Shown one piece after another: positions 1-7,012 of a stretch of DNA of 11,324 nucleotides. This DNA is from Firmicutes bacterium CAG:124. Lineage in GTDB: Bacteria; Bacillota; Clostridia; Oscillospirales; Oscillospiraceae. The notes beneath the pieces are model-generated. The model did no database searches, was not told where the DNA came from, and saw nothing but the letters and a program-made list of their open reading frames with translations. Location of the stretch: assembly GCA_000432135.1 (NCBI GenBank), contig HF990567.1, forward strand, positions 1-11,324, read 5' to 3'. Within the stretch, counting starts at the first letter, position 1. Each line of letters starts with the position of its first letter. Both the position numbers and the translations under genes were made by a program.

Positions 1-221
1 GCCGGTCACATCATGAGTTTTCAGATACACCCTATAGATGTTGTCGACGGATGCCGGTGCGCGGGGCTCTGGTCTTTCATTTGGAATAATCTCCTTTTAT
101 TTGATGGCCGGAGCCGCATAATGCGGTGGCAGGCGGCGGGACCGAAAAGGGAAAAGTGCCCCGTGCCAACCGTTATTCTGGCCTCTGTATCAAGTATACG
201 TGTTTAGAATCCGTTAAGAAA

Positions 222-259
222 TACAAATTTTTTGTTTGCCAAACAAAAAATAAGTTGTA
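222..259. repeat. AT-rich inverted repeat in the 5' flank of the C26 amidotransferase gene
   Basis: The core TTTTTTGTTT (228-237) is perfectly complementary to AAACAAAAAA (241-250) around a GCC centre. The pairing continues outward with A227-T251 and, after a 3-base bulge (252-254), TACAA (222-226) with TTGTA (255-259). The AT-only stem between GC-rich flanks could be a weak bidirectional terminator, a regulator site or a bendable upstream element. The sequence alone does not decide between these. Confidence 0.5.
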
Positions 260-325
260 ATTTTGTGAAGTCTGCTGTTTTTTCAGGATTGGGGAACGGG
301 GAGCCGCCGCATCCCGCGCGGCAGA

Positions 326-354
326 TTGCAATTCCGCACAGGATATGCTAAGAT
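326..354 (+). promoter_or_regulatory. Promoter for the C26 amidotransferase gene
   Basis: TTGCAA (326-331) is followed by 17 bases and TAAGAT (349-354), with a TG at 346-347 forming an extended -10. Each hexamer matches the sigma-A consensus at 4 of 6 positions. Transcription would begin near 361, about 43 bases before the ATG at 404. The in-frame ATG at 326 lies inside this promoter, which argues against the longer reading. Confidence 0.5.
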
Positions 355-403
355 GGGTCAAAAAAAGGCGGGCGCTGTGTGTCCCGGCCGAAGGGAGAAC
401 TGT

Positions 404-1093
404 ATGCGAATCATCGGGATCGTGCCGGGCGCAAAGCTGTTCGGCTCGGAGGATCTGTACGCGGATCAATATTTATTTGTAAACGGCTATCCGAAGCGGA
501 TTCTTGCAAACGGCGGCACGCCCGTCGGGATCCTCAGCAGCGACGGCTATGCGGCGGAGGACAGCCTTTCGCTCTGCGACGCGTTTGTGTTCTGCGGCGG
601 GGCACGGTTCTATCCGTACCATTTTCAGGTCATGGAGTACGCTGCGAAATCCGGCAAGCCCGTGCTCGGCATCTGCCTCGGGATGCAGATGATGAACACC
701 TATTTCCTCGTTGCCGAAGAGGCCGAACGCCGCGGCTGGGACGGGCCGCTGCTCGCGCTGTTCGAGCAGATGAAAAAGGAGCGCTATATGTTCACCGAAC
801 CCGTGGACGGCCACTGGGACGGCCATATCACGCGGGACAATGTCGACCGCTTCAAGCATCCCGTCCATGTAACGCCCGGCAGCCGCCTCGAACGTCTGAC
901 AGGGAAGCAGACGATCCTGGGCGCGTCGATGCACAACTATCGTATTACGCACCCAGCCCGGTCGCTGACCGTCGCGGGCCGGACGGACGACGGCACCATC
1001 GAGGCGCTGGAATACGGTGAGCAGATGCTCGGCGTCCAGTTCCACCCCGAAGCCGACGACCAGAACGACGAACTGTTCCGCGCCATTCTGTGA
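404..1093 (+). CDS. Class I glutamine amidotransferase, peptidase C26 family (gamma-glutamyl-GABA hydrolase-like)
   Basis: The 229-residue protein has the full class I glutamine amidotransferase triad: nucleophile Cys91 in GICLGMQMM, then His214 and Glu216 in LGVQFHPEADD. The spacing fits the C26 family (PuuD-like enzymes that hydrolyse gamma-glutamyl amides of GABA or related amines). The true substrate is not evident. The oxyanion-region CGGARFYPYHF (64-74) also fits the fold. The start at 404 is preceded by AAGGGAG (391-397), while the longer reading from 326 has no ribosome site and overlaps a promoter. The protein is cytoplasmic, with no signal peptide or membrane segment. No polyamine or GABA genes lie nearby; it appears monocistronic, since a new promoter follows at 1123-1131. 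Family assignment is secure, substrate is not. Confidence 0.88.
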   Translation: MRIIGIVPGAKLFGSEDLYADQYLFVNGYPKRILANGGTPVGILSSDGYAAEDSLSLCDAFVFCGGARFYPYHFQVMEYAAKSGKPVLGICLGMQMMNTYFLVAEEAERRGWDGPLLALFEQMKKERYMFTEPVDGHWDGHITRDNVDRFKHPVHVTPGSRLERLTGKQTILGASMHNYRITHPARSLTVAGRTDDGTIEALEYGEQMLGVQFHPEADDQNDELFRAIL

Positions 1094-1122
1094 TCCGCAT
1101 AAATGTGCCTGCGCAGTCCGGG

Positions 1123-1131
1123 TGGTATAAT
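1123..1131 (+). promoter_or_regulatory. Extended -10 promoter of the disrupted gene at 1182
   Basis: TGGTATAAT is a perfect extended -10 (TG at 1123-1124, TATAAT at 1126-1131). No good -35 is visible at the expected distance, as is common for extended -10 promoters. Transcription would start near 1138, at the base of a small hairpin. Confidence 0.6.
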
Positions 1132-1138
1132 AAATGAT

Positions 1139-1156
1139 GGTTAGAAGCATCTAACC
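1139..1156 (+). promoter_or_regulatory. 5'-end hairpin in the leader of the disrupted gene
   Basis: GGTTAGA (1139-1145) pairs perfectly with TCTAACC (1150-1156) around an AGCA loop. It lies at or just after the expected transcription start and ahead of AAGGAGG (1167-1173). It could be an mRNA-stabilising 5' stem or an operator. There is no U-run, so it is not a terminator. Confidence 0.45.
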
Positions 1157-1181
1157 GAAGATGAAAAAGGAGGAAACCAAG

Positions 1182-1289
1182 ATGTTGTATTCGGAAAAGA
1201 TAAAGGGATTCACAGCGGCGCATCCATGTGAGGAGCTGACCGCCGGCGGCGCACGAAACCGTCTACACCATGTCCAACAACCACGGTGA
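1182..1289 (+). pseudogene. Truncated 5' end of a gene, probably of the nucleotidyltransferase interrupted downstream
   Basis: AAGGAGG (1167-1173) sits 8 bases before the ATG at 1182, an excellent start. The frame opens MLYSEKIKGFTAAHPCEEL, reads to about codon 23 and then, from roughly 1245-1255, runs into another coding sequence in a different frame, stopping at 1287-1289 after 35 codons. The natural continuation is absent. The nearest candidate is the nucleotidyltransferase-like sequence that resumes near 2346, whose own N-terminal part is missing. That link is inferred from position and strand, not from a recognised N-terminal motif. Alternatives are a genuine short peptide or an unrelated truncated gene. 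Confidence 0.5.
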
Positions 1290-2343
1290 CATCGTGATCG
1301 AAGCCCCCGCCGGCTACAAGTGGGACGAAGGCACGCTGACGAAGATCACCTACGTTGCCGAAGCTGGCGATGTCAAGTACGAATCCCTCCAGAAAGCCAT
1401 CGACGCGGCCAAGTCTAAAGCGGTCGTCACGATGCTTGCTGATACCCGCGAAAACGTCACCATCAGCAAAGCCCTCACGCTCGACCTGAACGGCTTCACC
1501 CTCAACGGCAGCACTGGCGAACGCAAGGCTGCTCTGAAGGTTGACAATGCAACGGTCACGGTCATGGATTCCAGCGCGAACCAGACCGGCACGATCAAGC
1601 GCGAGGATGTGGAAGATCCGAATGTCACGGGCAGCAATTCCTACTACGTCATCGACATTCAGGGTGGAAATGGCCTCCTCATATTCGAAGGCGGCAATGT
1701 CACGAACACTAGCGGTATTGTCGGCGTGAAGGGCGCGTCCCTTGTCCGCCTTGGCGACGATTCTGTAAGCGCACGGCCGACCCTGACCATCAATGGCGGT
1801 ACATTCACGCAGGACAACTTCGCTGCCATCAAGGTCGACCGCGGCACGCTGCACTTCAAGGGCGGCACGGTCAACGGCAATGTTGCCTCCGTCAACTATG
1901 ATTCCGCACCCGGCAAGCAGGCCAGAATCTTCATCACCGGCGGCTATGTCACCGGCACGCTGGACACCTACACGTATAACAACGGTCTGGTTCCGACAAA
2001 AGAAACCGCAATGGCCACTGTTGAGGTCACCGGCGGTACGTTCGACAAAGACCCGATGCCGTATGTCGTCGAAGGTTCGACGGTTAAGAAGAACGCAGAC
2101 GGCACGTTCGGCGTAGAAAAGGCCTATCTCGCCAAGGTCGGCGATAAGTCCTACTACACCATGGACGAAGCGTTCAAGGCGCAGACTGCCAGCGGCGAAG
2201 CGATTGTTCTGCTTCGTGATTATACGACCGGCTCGACCTTCAATTCCGGCAGTATCAACAGAACGGTTGATCTGGACGGTCACACCTGGACCTACACCGG
2301 CACCGATGTGAACAGCGCGGCGTTTGAGATCAACTACTCCGAC
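1252..2343 (+). pseudogene. Internal fragment of a secreted beta-helix/repeat surface protein, inserted in frame without ends
   Basis: About 360 residues form an uninterrupted frame typical of large secreted repeat proteins of gut Firmicutes. Numbering from the Met at 1270, two copies of a module, AGD-x-Y-x-[ST]-[LM]-x-x-A followed by a hydrophobic strand and a DL[ND]G motif, lie at about 28-80 and 286-343. Between them are right-handed beta-helix style strands with INGGTFT, FKGGTV, ITGGYVTG and VTGGTFDK. The frame has no ribosome site, signal peptide, LPXTG or S-layer anchor, so this is an interior piece of a longer gene. At 1237-1245 it opens from a TGA into what looks like the preceding gene's DNA, and at about 2343 it passes out of frame into nucleotidyltransferase sequence. 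The Met at 1270 is therefore probably not a start. It may be a recombination product or an assembly chimera. Confidence 0.65.
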
Positions 2344-2345
2344 GT

Positions 2346-2759
2346 TATCCCGAGCCGTGGATGCGGACAAGCTGCGATATCGACGTATTTGTCCGTGAGG
2401 CAGATCTGGACAGGGCGATGGAGGCGCTTTCGGAGAACCTTTCGTACCGGATCGGGGAAATCTCTGACCATGACGTCCAGATCTATACCCCAAACGGACA
2501 GCATATCGAGCTGCACCGGAACCTCATTGAGGATCACCGGATCAATCAGGCGGCGGAGGTGCTGGCGGCAGTGTGGGATACCGCAATTCCGCACAGCGGC
2601 TGGACATACTGGCTGGAAATGCCGGACGAGCTGTTCTATTTCTACCACATCGCACATAAGGAGGCCCAAAGGGAAGGCACACCGCGGCGTCATGAAGGCC
2701 GTCGGGGAAACTACGGAGCAAGAAGCCTGCCCCGTCACGAGGCGGCGGTAAAAGAGTGA
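2346..2759 (+). pseudogene. Fragment of an NTP_transf_5-like nucleotidyltransferase with a replaced C-terminus
   Basis: Reading from 2346 the frame gives YPEPWMRTSCDIDVFV, matching the active-site strand of the uncharacterised nucleotidyltransferase family (Pfam NTP_transf_5, MNT-like fold), where the D-x-D pair (DID here) binds metal. The conserved region continues through HDVQIYTPNGQHIELH and ELFYFYHIAH (near 2657). Homologues would have about 70-100 residues before the DID motif; here they are replaced by the beta-helix segment. After HIAH the family's usual continuation is also lost: the last ~33 residues, rich in Arg, Glu and Gly, resemble nothing I recognise, and the frame stops at 2757-2759. 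With both ends replaced it is unlikely to encode an active enzyme. An internal ATG at 2361 lacks a ribosome site. The family is associated with antibiotic-adenylyltransferase-like or toxin-antitoxin folds, but the role is unknown. Confidence 0.6.
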
Positions 2760-2773
2760 AACAAAATAAAACA

Positions 2774-2811
2774 AGCGGGAGGAACCATGGGATTTCATGG
2801 TTCCTCCCGCT
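2774..2811. terminator. Bidirectional rho-independent terminator between convergent genes
   Basis: AGCGGGAGGAACCATG (2774-2789) pairs perfectly over 16 bp with 2796-2811 around a 6-base loop. Plus-strand transcripts end in GCTTTTCTG. Minus-strand transcripts end in TTGTTTTATTTTG, the better U-tract. It lies between the plus-strand mosaic locus (stop at 2759) and the end of the convergent peptidase gene (2855), so it serves both. Confidence 0.9.
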
Positions 2812-2854
2812 GCTTTTCTGCTGGTTGGATCATCGGCTGCCAAATGGGGGGATC

Positions 2855-4573
2855 TTACACGTTCTGCGCCTGCTCCGCGATCTGCTTGAGCAGAATGTCC
2901 TCCGCGTACCCGCAGGCACGCGCGACAGAGCCAGCCTCGAAGGGGTTGGACAGATTTGCATAGCGCAGCGTTTCGAGATAGCTGCGGCTGCCGCCGGTCT
3001 TGCAGAGGTTCAGATAGTCCCGCCATGCGGCGGCCTTATCCTCGGCGTACTTCTTCTTGAACTCCATCGCGCCCATCGTCGTGAGCGTGTAGTTGATATA
3101 GTAGAACGGATAGAGGTAGATATGCAGCTTGTGGTACCAGTAGCCGCCGCGTTCAAAGAACGGGTCGTTCTCATAGTGCCGCCACGGCATATACTTTTCC
3201 TCCAGCAGGTGCCACTGATATGTCCGCTCCTTCGGCGTCAGCTCAGGATGGGCATAGCAGATGTGCTGGAACTCGTCCACGGCCACGCCGAAGGGCACGA
3301 AGGTCAGCGCCTCCTGCAGATGTGCGAAGCGGAACTTGTCCGCCTGATCGCCGAAGAACCACTCGGCATAGGGATAGGCGAACTGCTCCATGGACATGGA
3401 GTGAATCTCCGCGATGTCGGTCGATTCACTGTAATAGTCTGAAATCGGCTGACTGCGCATGGCCATATAGCCCGCAAACGCGTGCCCCAGCTCGTGCGTC
3501 AGCACCTGCATATCAAAGATCGTGTGGTTGAAGCAGGAGAACACAAACGGCGCTTTCAGGCTCGGCAGACTCGTCATGTAGCCCGTGGAGGCCTTGCCCG
3601 GCTTGTTCTGCAGGTCCATCAGCTCATGGTCGATCATGAAGTCGATGAATTCGCCGGTCTCCGGGCTGATCTCGTGGTACATCTTCTGCGCGGTCTTGAC
3701 CATGAACGCGTCGTCGCCCGCAGGCTCGGCGTTGCCGTCCGGGAAGACCATCTTTTCATCATAGCACATGACGTGGTCGAGGCCGAGGCGCTTGGCCTGC
3801 GCGTCATAGAGCTTCTGGCACAGGGGGACAAGGAACGTGCGCACCTGCTCGCGGAAGGACGCGACCTCCTGTTCGCCGTAATCCGTGCGGCCCTGCTCCA
3901 GATAGCCGACGGGGATGTAGTTCTCATAGCCGAGGTTTTTGCCCATCTGGTTGCGGATTTTGATCAGCTCGTCCCAGATCTCCTCCAGACGCGGCTCGTT
4001 GGCCTCATAGAATTTGGAGTACGCCTTGACGGCGGCAGCGCGCATCGCACGGTCGGAATGCTCAAAATACTTCTGCAGGCCATAGAGGTTCAGCGTCTTG
4101 CCGTCGAACGGAATTTCCGCTGTGGCCATGATCTTCTGATACTCGTTGGTCAGACGGCTCTCCTGCTGGCGCAGCGGAACATTGGCCTCGCAGTACAGCT
4201 TCTTCTGCAGATCCATGGAGACGAAATATTGCTTGCCGAACTCCTGCTCGATATCCGGGCGGAAGGGGCTGGACGCAATGGCTTCGCTGAGTTCGACCTC
4301 CGCGCCGCTGAGCGTGGGCAGCGTGTCCTGCAGATAGGCGATCTCCGTCTCATAAAATTCGTCGCGCGTGTCGAGCGTATGCCGGATGTGTGCGATGGAA
4401 TACTGCGTGAACAGCTCGCAGGTCTCGCGGTCGATCTCAAACATCAGTGCGCGCAGCGCGGCGTAGCTCTCCGCGTGTACAGCCGCGTTTTTCCATTCGG
4501 CAAGCTTGGCGCGCCGCGCTTCCAGATCGGGGCGCTTGTATTCGAGTGTTGAGAACTTGTAAGTGTCTATCAT
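2855..4573 (-). CDS. M3-family oligoendopeptidase (PepF-like zinc metallopeptidase)
   Basis: The 572-residue protein is a cytoplasmic zinc peptidase that would cleave short oligopeptides. The thermolysin-like zinc motif HELGH is at 360-364 (in VLTHELGHAFAGYM), and Glu389 in STDIAEIHSMSMEQF fits the third zinc ligand of the M3 family. The helical N-terminal half and the C-terminal tyrosine-rich helices (YPFYYINYTL) also fit M3 oligoendopeptidases. Size is normal for the family. The start at 4573 has AAGGAGA 9 bases upstream; an in-frame ATG at 4618 falls inside the promoter and is rejected. There is no signal peptide. It is transcribed alone, ending at the terminator 2774-2811. A general peptide-recycling role is inferred; substrate length preference cannot be read from sequence. 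Confidence 0.93.
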   Translation of the reverse strand: MIDTYKFSTLEYKRPDLEARRAKLAEWKNAAVHAESYAALRALMFEIDRETCELFTQYSIAHIRHTLDTRDEFYETEIAYLQDTLPTLSGAEVELSEAIASSPFRPDIEQEFGKQYFVSMDLQKKLYCEANVPLRQQESRLTNEYQKIMATAEIPFDGKTLNLYGLQKYFEHSDRAMRAAAVKAYSKFYEANEPRLEEIWDELIKIRNQMGKNLGYENYIPVGYLEQGRTDYGEQEVASFREQVRTFLVPLCQKLYDAQAKRLGLDHVMCYDEKMVFPDGNAEPAGDDAFMVKTAQKMYHEISPETGEFIDFMIDHELMDLQNKPGKASTGYMTSLPSLKAPFVFSCFNHTIFDMQVLTHELGHAFAGYMAMRSQPISDYYSESTDIAEIHSMSMEQFAYPYAEWFFGDQADKFRFAHLQEALTFVPFGVAVDEFQHICYAHPELTPKERTYQWHLLEEKYMPWRHYENDPFFERGGYWYHKLHIYLYPFYYINYTLTTMGAMEFKKKYAEDKAAAWRDYLNLCKTGGSRSYLETLRYANLSNPFEAGSVARACGYAEDILLKQIAEQAQNV

Positions 4574-4607
4574 CGTTTGATTTCTCCTTGCATGAATTCT
4601 ATATTTT

Positions 4608-4637
4608 ATGATACCCATGCGGACTGCCGCTTGTCAA
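4608..4637 (-). promoter_or_regulatory. Promoter of the M3 oligoendopeptidase gene
   Basis: On the minus strand a perfect TTGACA (4637-4632) is followed by 18 bases and TATCAT (4613-4608; 5 of 6 consensus positions). Transcription would start near 4601, giving a leader of about 28 bases before the ATG at 4573. The spacer contains a short GCGG-N4-CCGC repeat, probably too short to call an operator. Confidence 0.75.
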
Positions 4638-4683
4638 TAGCCTGCCGCGGGTTTCTGCCCGTCTGCACCGGTGCATAGCTGCA

Positions 4684-4715
4684 CTGCGGCAGACCATGCA
4701 CATGGCCTGCCGCAG
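4684..4715 (-). terminator. Hairpin after kbl, possible terminator without a U-tract
   Basis: CTGCGGCAG (4684-4692) is complementary to CTGCCGCAG (4707-4715), and an inner CCATG/CATGG stem extends it to about 14 bp with one mismatch. It begins 22 bases after the kbl stop. Neither strand has a U-run directly after the stem, so it is either an intrinsic terminator of poor quality or an mRNA 3'-end stabiliser. A nearby 12-base palindrome TGCACCGGTGCA lies at 4664-4675. Confidence 0.4.
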
Positions 4716-4737
4716 CTGCAATAAAACTTATGTAAAC

Positions 4738-5925
4738 TTACAGTCCCATTTCCTTTTTGACCTCGCCGAAGCAACGGACGGCGAAATTGAGGTCTTCCTT
4801 CGTGTGGCCGGCGGAGATCTGCGTGCGGATGCGGTCGCGACCCTTCGGGACGACGGGATAGCAGAAGCCGACGACATACACGCCCTTTTCAAGCATCCGG
4901 CGGGCAAACTCCTGCGCGATTTTCGGGTCATAGAGCATGACGGGGACGATGGGGTGCTCGCCGGGGAGCAGATCGAAGCCGAGCTTTTCCATCTCCGCGC
5001 GGAAATAGCGCGCGTTCTCATGAACCTTGTCGCGCAGCGCCGTGGATTCCTCCAGCAGGTCGATCGTGCGGAGCGTCGCGGCGCAGATGGCGGGCGCGAG
5101 CGTGTTGGAGAACAGGTACGGGCGCGAACGCTGCCGCAGCAGGTCGACGATCGGCTGACGCGCTGCGGTATAGCCGCCGGACGCGCCGCCCATGGCCTTG
5201 CCGAACGTGCCGGTGATGATGTCGACGCGTCCAATGACACCGCAGAACTCTGCCGTGCCGCGGCCGTGCGCGCCCATGAAGCCGACGGCGTGGCTGTCGT
5301 CTACCATCGTCAGCGCGTCATAGCGGTCCGCCAGATCGCAGATGGCCTTGAGGTTTGCAATATAGCCGTCCATGGAAAACACGCCGTCGGTCGCAATCAG
5401 AATTTTCTTGCAGCCGGATTCCCGCGCGTCCTTGAGCTTGGCTTCGAGATCCTCCATGTTGTTGTTCAGATAGCGGTAGCGCTTGGCCTTGCACAGGCGC
5501 ACGCCGTCGATGATGGACGCGTGGTTCAGCTCATCCGAAATGACCGCGTCCTCCGGCCCGAGCAGCGTCTCAAACAGACCGCCGTTGGCGTCGAAGCAGG
5601 AGGAATAGAGGATGGCGTCGTCGGTGCCTGCGAACTTTGCGATGCGGCGCTCGAGCTCCTTGTGGATCTCCTGCGTGCCGCAGATGAAGCGCACAGACGA
5701 AAGGCCGAAGCCCCAGCGGTCATAGCTGGCCTTCGCGGCCTCGATGAGCCGCGGGTCGTTGGACAGGCCAAGATAGTTGTTGGCGCACATGTTGACGACG
5801 TGGGATTTCTGCGTGGTGTCGATGCAGGAGCGCTGCGGGGTGGTGATGATGCGCTCTTCGCGCCAGGTACCGGCTTCGCGGATCGCATTCAGCTCCTGTT
5901 CAAAGGCTTTCAGTGCAGTTTTCAT
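4738..5925 (-). CDS. kbl: Glycine C-acetyltransferase (2-amino-3-ketobutyrate CoA ligase)
   Basis: The 395-residue protein is a PLP enzyme of the alpha-oxoamine synthase family. It cleaves 2-amino-3-ketobutyrate with CoA to glycine and acetyl-CoA, the second step of threonine degradation. The PLP lysine is Lys243 in TGTFGKAMGGASGGY. Other family signatures are NYLGLS (50-55), DELNHASIIDG (131-141, with the PLP-stacking His135) and VDDSHAVGF (208-216). Length matches Kbl (about 397). BioF and HemA paralogues share the fold, but the adjacent tdh makes Kbl the natural call. AAAGGAGG (5940-5933) precedes the ATG at 5925 and overlaps the tdh stop, with 13 bases between the two genes. They form one operon, probably translated in step. 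No anomalies seen. Confidence 0.95.
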   Translation of the reverse strand: MKTALKAFEQELNAIREAGTWREERIITTPQRSCIDTTQKSHVVNMCANNYLGLSNDPRLIEAAKASYDRWGFGLSSVRFICGTQEIHKELERRIAKFAGTDDAILYSSCFDANGGLFETLLGPEDAVISDELNHASIIDGVRLCKAKRYRYLNNNMEDLEAKLKDARESGCKKILIATDGVFSMDGYIANLKAICDLADRYDALTMVDDSHAVGFMGAHGRGTAEFCGVIGRVDIITGTFGKAMGGASGGYTAARQPIVDLLRQRSRPYLFSNTLAPAICAATLRTIDLLEESTALRDKVHENARYFRAEMEKLGFDLLPGEHPIVPVMLYDPKIAQEFARRMLEKGVYVVGFCYPVVPKGRDRIRTQISAGHTKEDLNFAVRCFGEVKKEMGL

Positions 5926-5938
5926 GAGAATTCCTCCT

Positions 5939-6976
5939 TTACTTCGTCCAATCGAGTACGACTTTTCCGGACCTGCCGCTCATCATCGCGTCAAAGCCCT
6001 TCTGGAAGTCCGTGTAGTGGAAGCGGTGCGTGATCACGGGCGTCAGATCGAGTCCGCCCTGCACCATGTACGACATCTGGTGCCAGTTGTCCATCTTGCG
6101 GCCATAGATGCCCTGCAGCGTCAGGCCGTTTGTAATGATCTGGTTCATGTCCACGCTGATGGGGCCGTCGCCGAGACCGAGCAGCGAAACCTTGCCGCCG
6201 CTGCGCATGACGGAGATCAGCTGATGGAAGGCCGCGGCGTTGCCGGACATTTCAAGACCTACGTCAAAGCCCTCGGTCAGACCCTGCGCGTGCATGACCT
6301 CGTGCAGATCCTCCTTTGCGGTGTTGACGGCGGCGTCAACGCCCATTTTGCGGGCGAGGGCAAGCCGGTATTCGTTCACGTCGGTAATGACGACGCGGCG
6401 CGCACCCGCGTATTTGCAGATGCCGCCGGCGATAATGCCGATGGGGCCCGCACCGGTGATGAGCACGTCCTCGCCGATGAGCGGGAACATGAGCGCGGTA
6501 TGCGTGGCGTTGCCGAAGGCGTCAAAGAAGGAGACGACGTCCTCCGGAAGGCTCTCGTCGATGGCAATGACGTTGCGCGCCGGGATGCAGACATACTCCG
6601 CGAACGCACCGTCGCGGTCGACGCCGACGCCGACATGGTGCTTGCACCACTGAATATTGCCGGTGTGACAGTTGCGGCAGTGGCCGCAGGTGATATGGCC
6701 CTCGCCGGAGACGCGCTGGCCGACCGTGAAGCCCGTGACGCCCGCGCCGAGCTCGGCGATCTCGCCGACATACTCATGGCCGATGACCTGAGGGGGCTTG
6801 ACGTGCTGCTGCGCCCACTGGTTCCATTTGTAGATATGGACGTCGGAGCCGCAGATCGCGGTCTTGTGGATCTTGATGAGAACTTCTCCGGGGCCCGGCA
6901 CAGGAACAGGCACCTGCCGCAGCTCCAATCCGGGGCCGGCTGTGGGTTTTACGATGGCATCCATCATCTGTTTCAT
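5939..6976 (-). CDS. tdh: L-threonine 3-dehydrogenase
   Basis: The 345-residue protein is a zinc-dependent medium-chain dehydrogenase that oxidises L-threonine with NAD+ to 2-amino-3-ketobutyrate. Catalytic zinc ligands are Cys42 (CGSDVHIYKWN) and His67-Glu68 (GHEYVG). The structural zinc site uses Cys97, Cys100, Cys103 and Cys111. The nucleotide-binding GAGPIG lies at 175-180, followed by an acidic residue at 199 that fits NAD+ over NADP+. The C-terminal half contains the YGRKM (291-295) segment seen in Tdh. Size is typical (about 341). The ATG at 6976 has AAAGGGCGG upstream; Met4 or Met5 could also serve. It is the first gene of a tdh-kbl operon with its own promoter, a possible operator and a structured leader. 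Confidence 0.95.
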   Translation of the reverse strand: MKQMMDAIVKPTAGPGLELRQVPVPVPGPGEVLIKIHKTAICGSDVHIYKWNQWAQQHVKPPQVIGHEYVGEIAELGAGVTGFTVGQRVSGEGHITCGHCRNCHTGNIQWCKHHVGVGVDRDGAFAEYVCIPARNVIAIDESLPEDVVSFFDAFGNATHTALMFPLIGEDVLITGAGPIGIIAGGICKYAGARRVVITDVNEYRLALARKMGVDAAVNTAKEDLHEVMHAQGLTEGFDVGLEMSGNAAAFHQLISVMRSGGKVSLLGLGDGPISVDMNQIITNGLTLQGIYGRKMDNWHQMSYMVQGGLDLTPVITHRFHYTDFQKGFDAMMSGRSGKVVLDWTK

Positions 6977-7012
6977 TTGTAATCCGCCCTTTCTTCAGAA
7001 ATTCATATGTCC

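Larger units (their letters stand above)
1..403. other. Left flank with no supported complete gene
   Basis: No complete gene could be supported here. On the minus strand, AAAAGGAG (91-98) lies 10 bases before an ATG at 80-78, but that frame stops after 19 codons (21-80). Another minus frame is open from 96 to the window edge; it contains VDNIYRVYLKTHDVTG, which looks protein-like, but it has no ATG start. This could be the frameshifted or atypical start of a gene running off the left edge. The rest holds a short palindrome CCGCAT-A-ATGCGG (114-126), a larger AT-rich palindrome (222-259) and the promoter of the next gene. The plus-strand open frame at 13-207 has no ribosome site and resembles no family I know. 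Confidence 0.4.

Noticed and set aside
326..403. Longer N-terminus for the C26 amidotransferase starting at 326
   Set aside because: This ATG lies in the promoter and has no ribosome site. The added residues do not look like the family, and the ATG at 404 has AAGGGAG in front.
1210..2493. Minus-strand open frame of 427 codons opposite the beta-helix segment
   Set aside because: The plus strand carries clear repeat-protein motifs here. The minus frame has no start signals or recognisable domain.
3482..4552. Long plus-strand open frame opposite the oligoendopeptidase gene (also 4696-6033, 5777-6982 and 7460-9904)
   Set aside because: These are antisense shadows of GC-rich genes: they have leucine-, arginine- and valine-rich composition, no ribosome sites and no family motifs.
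4574..4618. Longer N-terminus for the oligoendopeptidase starting at 4618
   Set aside because: It overlaps the -10 box at 4608-4613; the start at 4573 has a good ribosome site.
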